From Cryobacterium psychrotolerans (GTDB taxonomy: Bacteria; Actinomycetota; Actinomycetes; Actinomycetales; Microbacteriaceae): 64,000 bases of DNA. The translations under genes and the position numbers were made by a program. Below are positions 63,375-64,000 of this stretch, in pieces. How positions within the stretch are numbered: the stretch's first letter is position 1; the number at the start of each line of letters is the position of its first letter. Under the pieces are notes generated by a model. That model had not been told where the DNA came from, did no database searches, and saw nothing but the letters and a program-made list of their open reading frames with translations. The DNA is taken from positions 1 through 64,000 of the forward strand of contig NZ_FNFU01000004.1 of the NCBI RefSeq assembly GCF_900101115.1, in the 5' to 3' direction.

Positions 63375-64000
63375 ATGACCACCGCAGTTGACCGCGATGC
63401 ACTCCGGACCACCCAGCGGGTCGGCGACCGGGTCTTTTCCACCGCCACGATCGTGGCCGGCAGTCTCATCCTCGCGGTGCTCGCCGCCGTCGCCATCTTC
63501 CTGTTCGTGCAGAGCATCCCGGCATTCCTGGCCGTCCCGGAGGACTTCGACCCGGGCGTGTCCAACTTCTGGGCCTACGTCTGGCCGCTCGCGTTCGGCA
63601 CCCTCTGGTCGGCCTTGCTCGCGCTGATCATGGCCATCCCCGTGGCCATCGGAATCGCGCTGTTCATCTCGCACTACGCTCCGCGCAAGGTGTCGCAGGG
63701 CCTGGGCTACATCATCGACCTGCTCGCCGCGGTGCCGTCCGTGGTCTTCGGCCTGTGGGGCATCGGCGTGCTGGCGCCCATGCTTCAGCCGTTCTACAGC
63801 ACCCTGGTCGAATGGTTCGGCTGGTTCCCGCTCTTCGCTGGGCCGGTCTCCGGTACCGGCCGCACGATTTTCACCGTCGCGATCGTCCTCGCCGTCATGG
63901 TCCTGCCGATCATCACCGCGATCTCGCGGGAGGTCTTCCTGCAGACGCCGGTCCTGCACGAGGAAGCCGCCCTTGCCCTCGGCGCCACCCGCTGGGAAAT
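63375..64000 (+). CDS. pstC: Phosphate ABC transporter permease PstC (5' part)
   Basis: The first 208 codons of the permease, cut by the window end. It has an N-terminal helix (about 24-48) and an extracytoplasmic loop. The start of the BPD transmembrane domain (LAFGTLWSALLALIMAIPVAI; IIDLLAAVPSVVFGLWGIG) leads to the EAALALGATRWE coupling motif at the edge. It forms the channel with PstA, powered by PstB. The ATG at 63375 is 135 bp after the pstS stop; pstA and pstB are expected beyond the window. Confidence 0.95.
   Translation, partial: MTTAVDRDALRTTQRVGDRVFSTATIVAGSLILAVLAAVAIFLFVQSIPAFLAVPEDFDPGVSNFWAYVWPLAFGTLWSALLALIMAIPVAIGIALFISHYAPRKVSQGLGYIIDLLAAVPSVVFGLWGIGVLAPMLQPFYSTLVEWFGWFPLFAGPVSGTGRTIFTVAIVLAVMVLPIITAISREVFLQTPVLHEEAALALGATRWE

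Overview
This window is a chromosomal segment of a high-GC actinobacterium, most likely a member of the Microbacteriaceae (relatives of Leifsonia or Cryobacterium). The evidence is a mycothiol synthase (MshD), a CarD/IspDF/CysS/RlmB cluster, SenX3-RegX3, a DtxR/IdeR-type repressor, DUF2530/DUF3027/DUF3263 genes, and heavy use of GTG/TTG starts. The family placement is inference. Almost everything is housekeeping. The only mobile-element trace is the 3' end of an IS30-family transposase at the left edge.

Layout. 1-5.4 kb: IS30 remnant, two aldo/keto reductases, an MFS exporter, an alpha/beta hydrolase and a DUF4349 lipoprotein. 5.4-11.1 kb: acyl-CoA dehydrogenase, ThrE-type exporter, a 39-residue lysine-rich protein with a clear terminator, an AlaX-like editing protein, a zinc-ribbon/nuclease-fold protein and a tandem-hotdog thioesterase. 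11.1-15.8 kb: tRNA-Ala(CGC), membrane protein, GNAT, GalU, 5-FTHF cyclo-ligase, FmdB-like protein and MscL. 15.8-22.7 kb: a 1254-residue helicase-like protein whose ATPase and nuclease motifs look degenerate, CorA and a FadE-type dehydrogenase. 22.7-26.5 kb: tRNA-Arg(CCT), two secreted peptidoglycan hydrolases (CHAP and NlpC/P60) that share an N-terminal module and promoter architecture, an HNH protein and DtxR/IdeR. 26.6-32.8 kb: SerC, DUF2530 and DUF3027 genes overlapping tail to tail, a cold-shock protein, a helicase-associated protein and XPB. 32.9-43.4 kb: a two-component system, GDPD, WXG100, GroEL with two CIRCE operators, DUF3048 lipoprotein, CspA, LytR_C, DUF3263, MsrB, nitroreductase, tRNA-Thr(TGT) and a DsbA-like protein. 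43.6-50.6 kb: MsiK/UgpC-type ATPase, DUF4032 kinase-fold protein, RlmB, CysS, IspDF and CarD. 50.7-64 kb: lipoprotein, RegX3-SenX3, PhoU, GpmA, YgfZ, nitrobindin-like protein, GlnR-like regulator, MshD, Ppk1, a Nudix/phosphohistidine protein, PstS and the start of PstC.

The right-hand 13 kb is a phosphate region. A SenX3-RegX3 pair diverges from phoU across an interval with PHO-box-like 11-bp repeats, the same motif stands upstream of pstS, and polyphosphate kinase lies between them.

The most unusual items are: (1) the degenerate helicase-like protein; (2) four copies of an exactly 61-bp inverted repeat with compensating base changes, two of them followed by G-quadruplex-type G runs; (3) the matched promoters and shared N-terminus of the two cell-wall hydrolases. 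I found no CRISPR array, prophage, biosynthetic cluster or obvious defence island.
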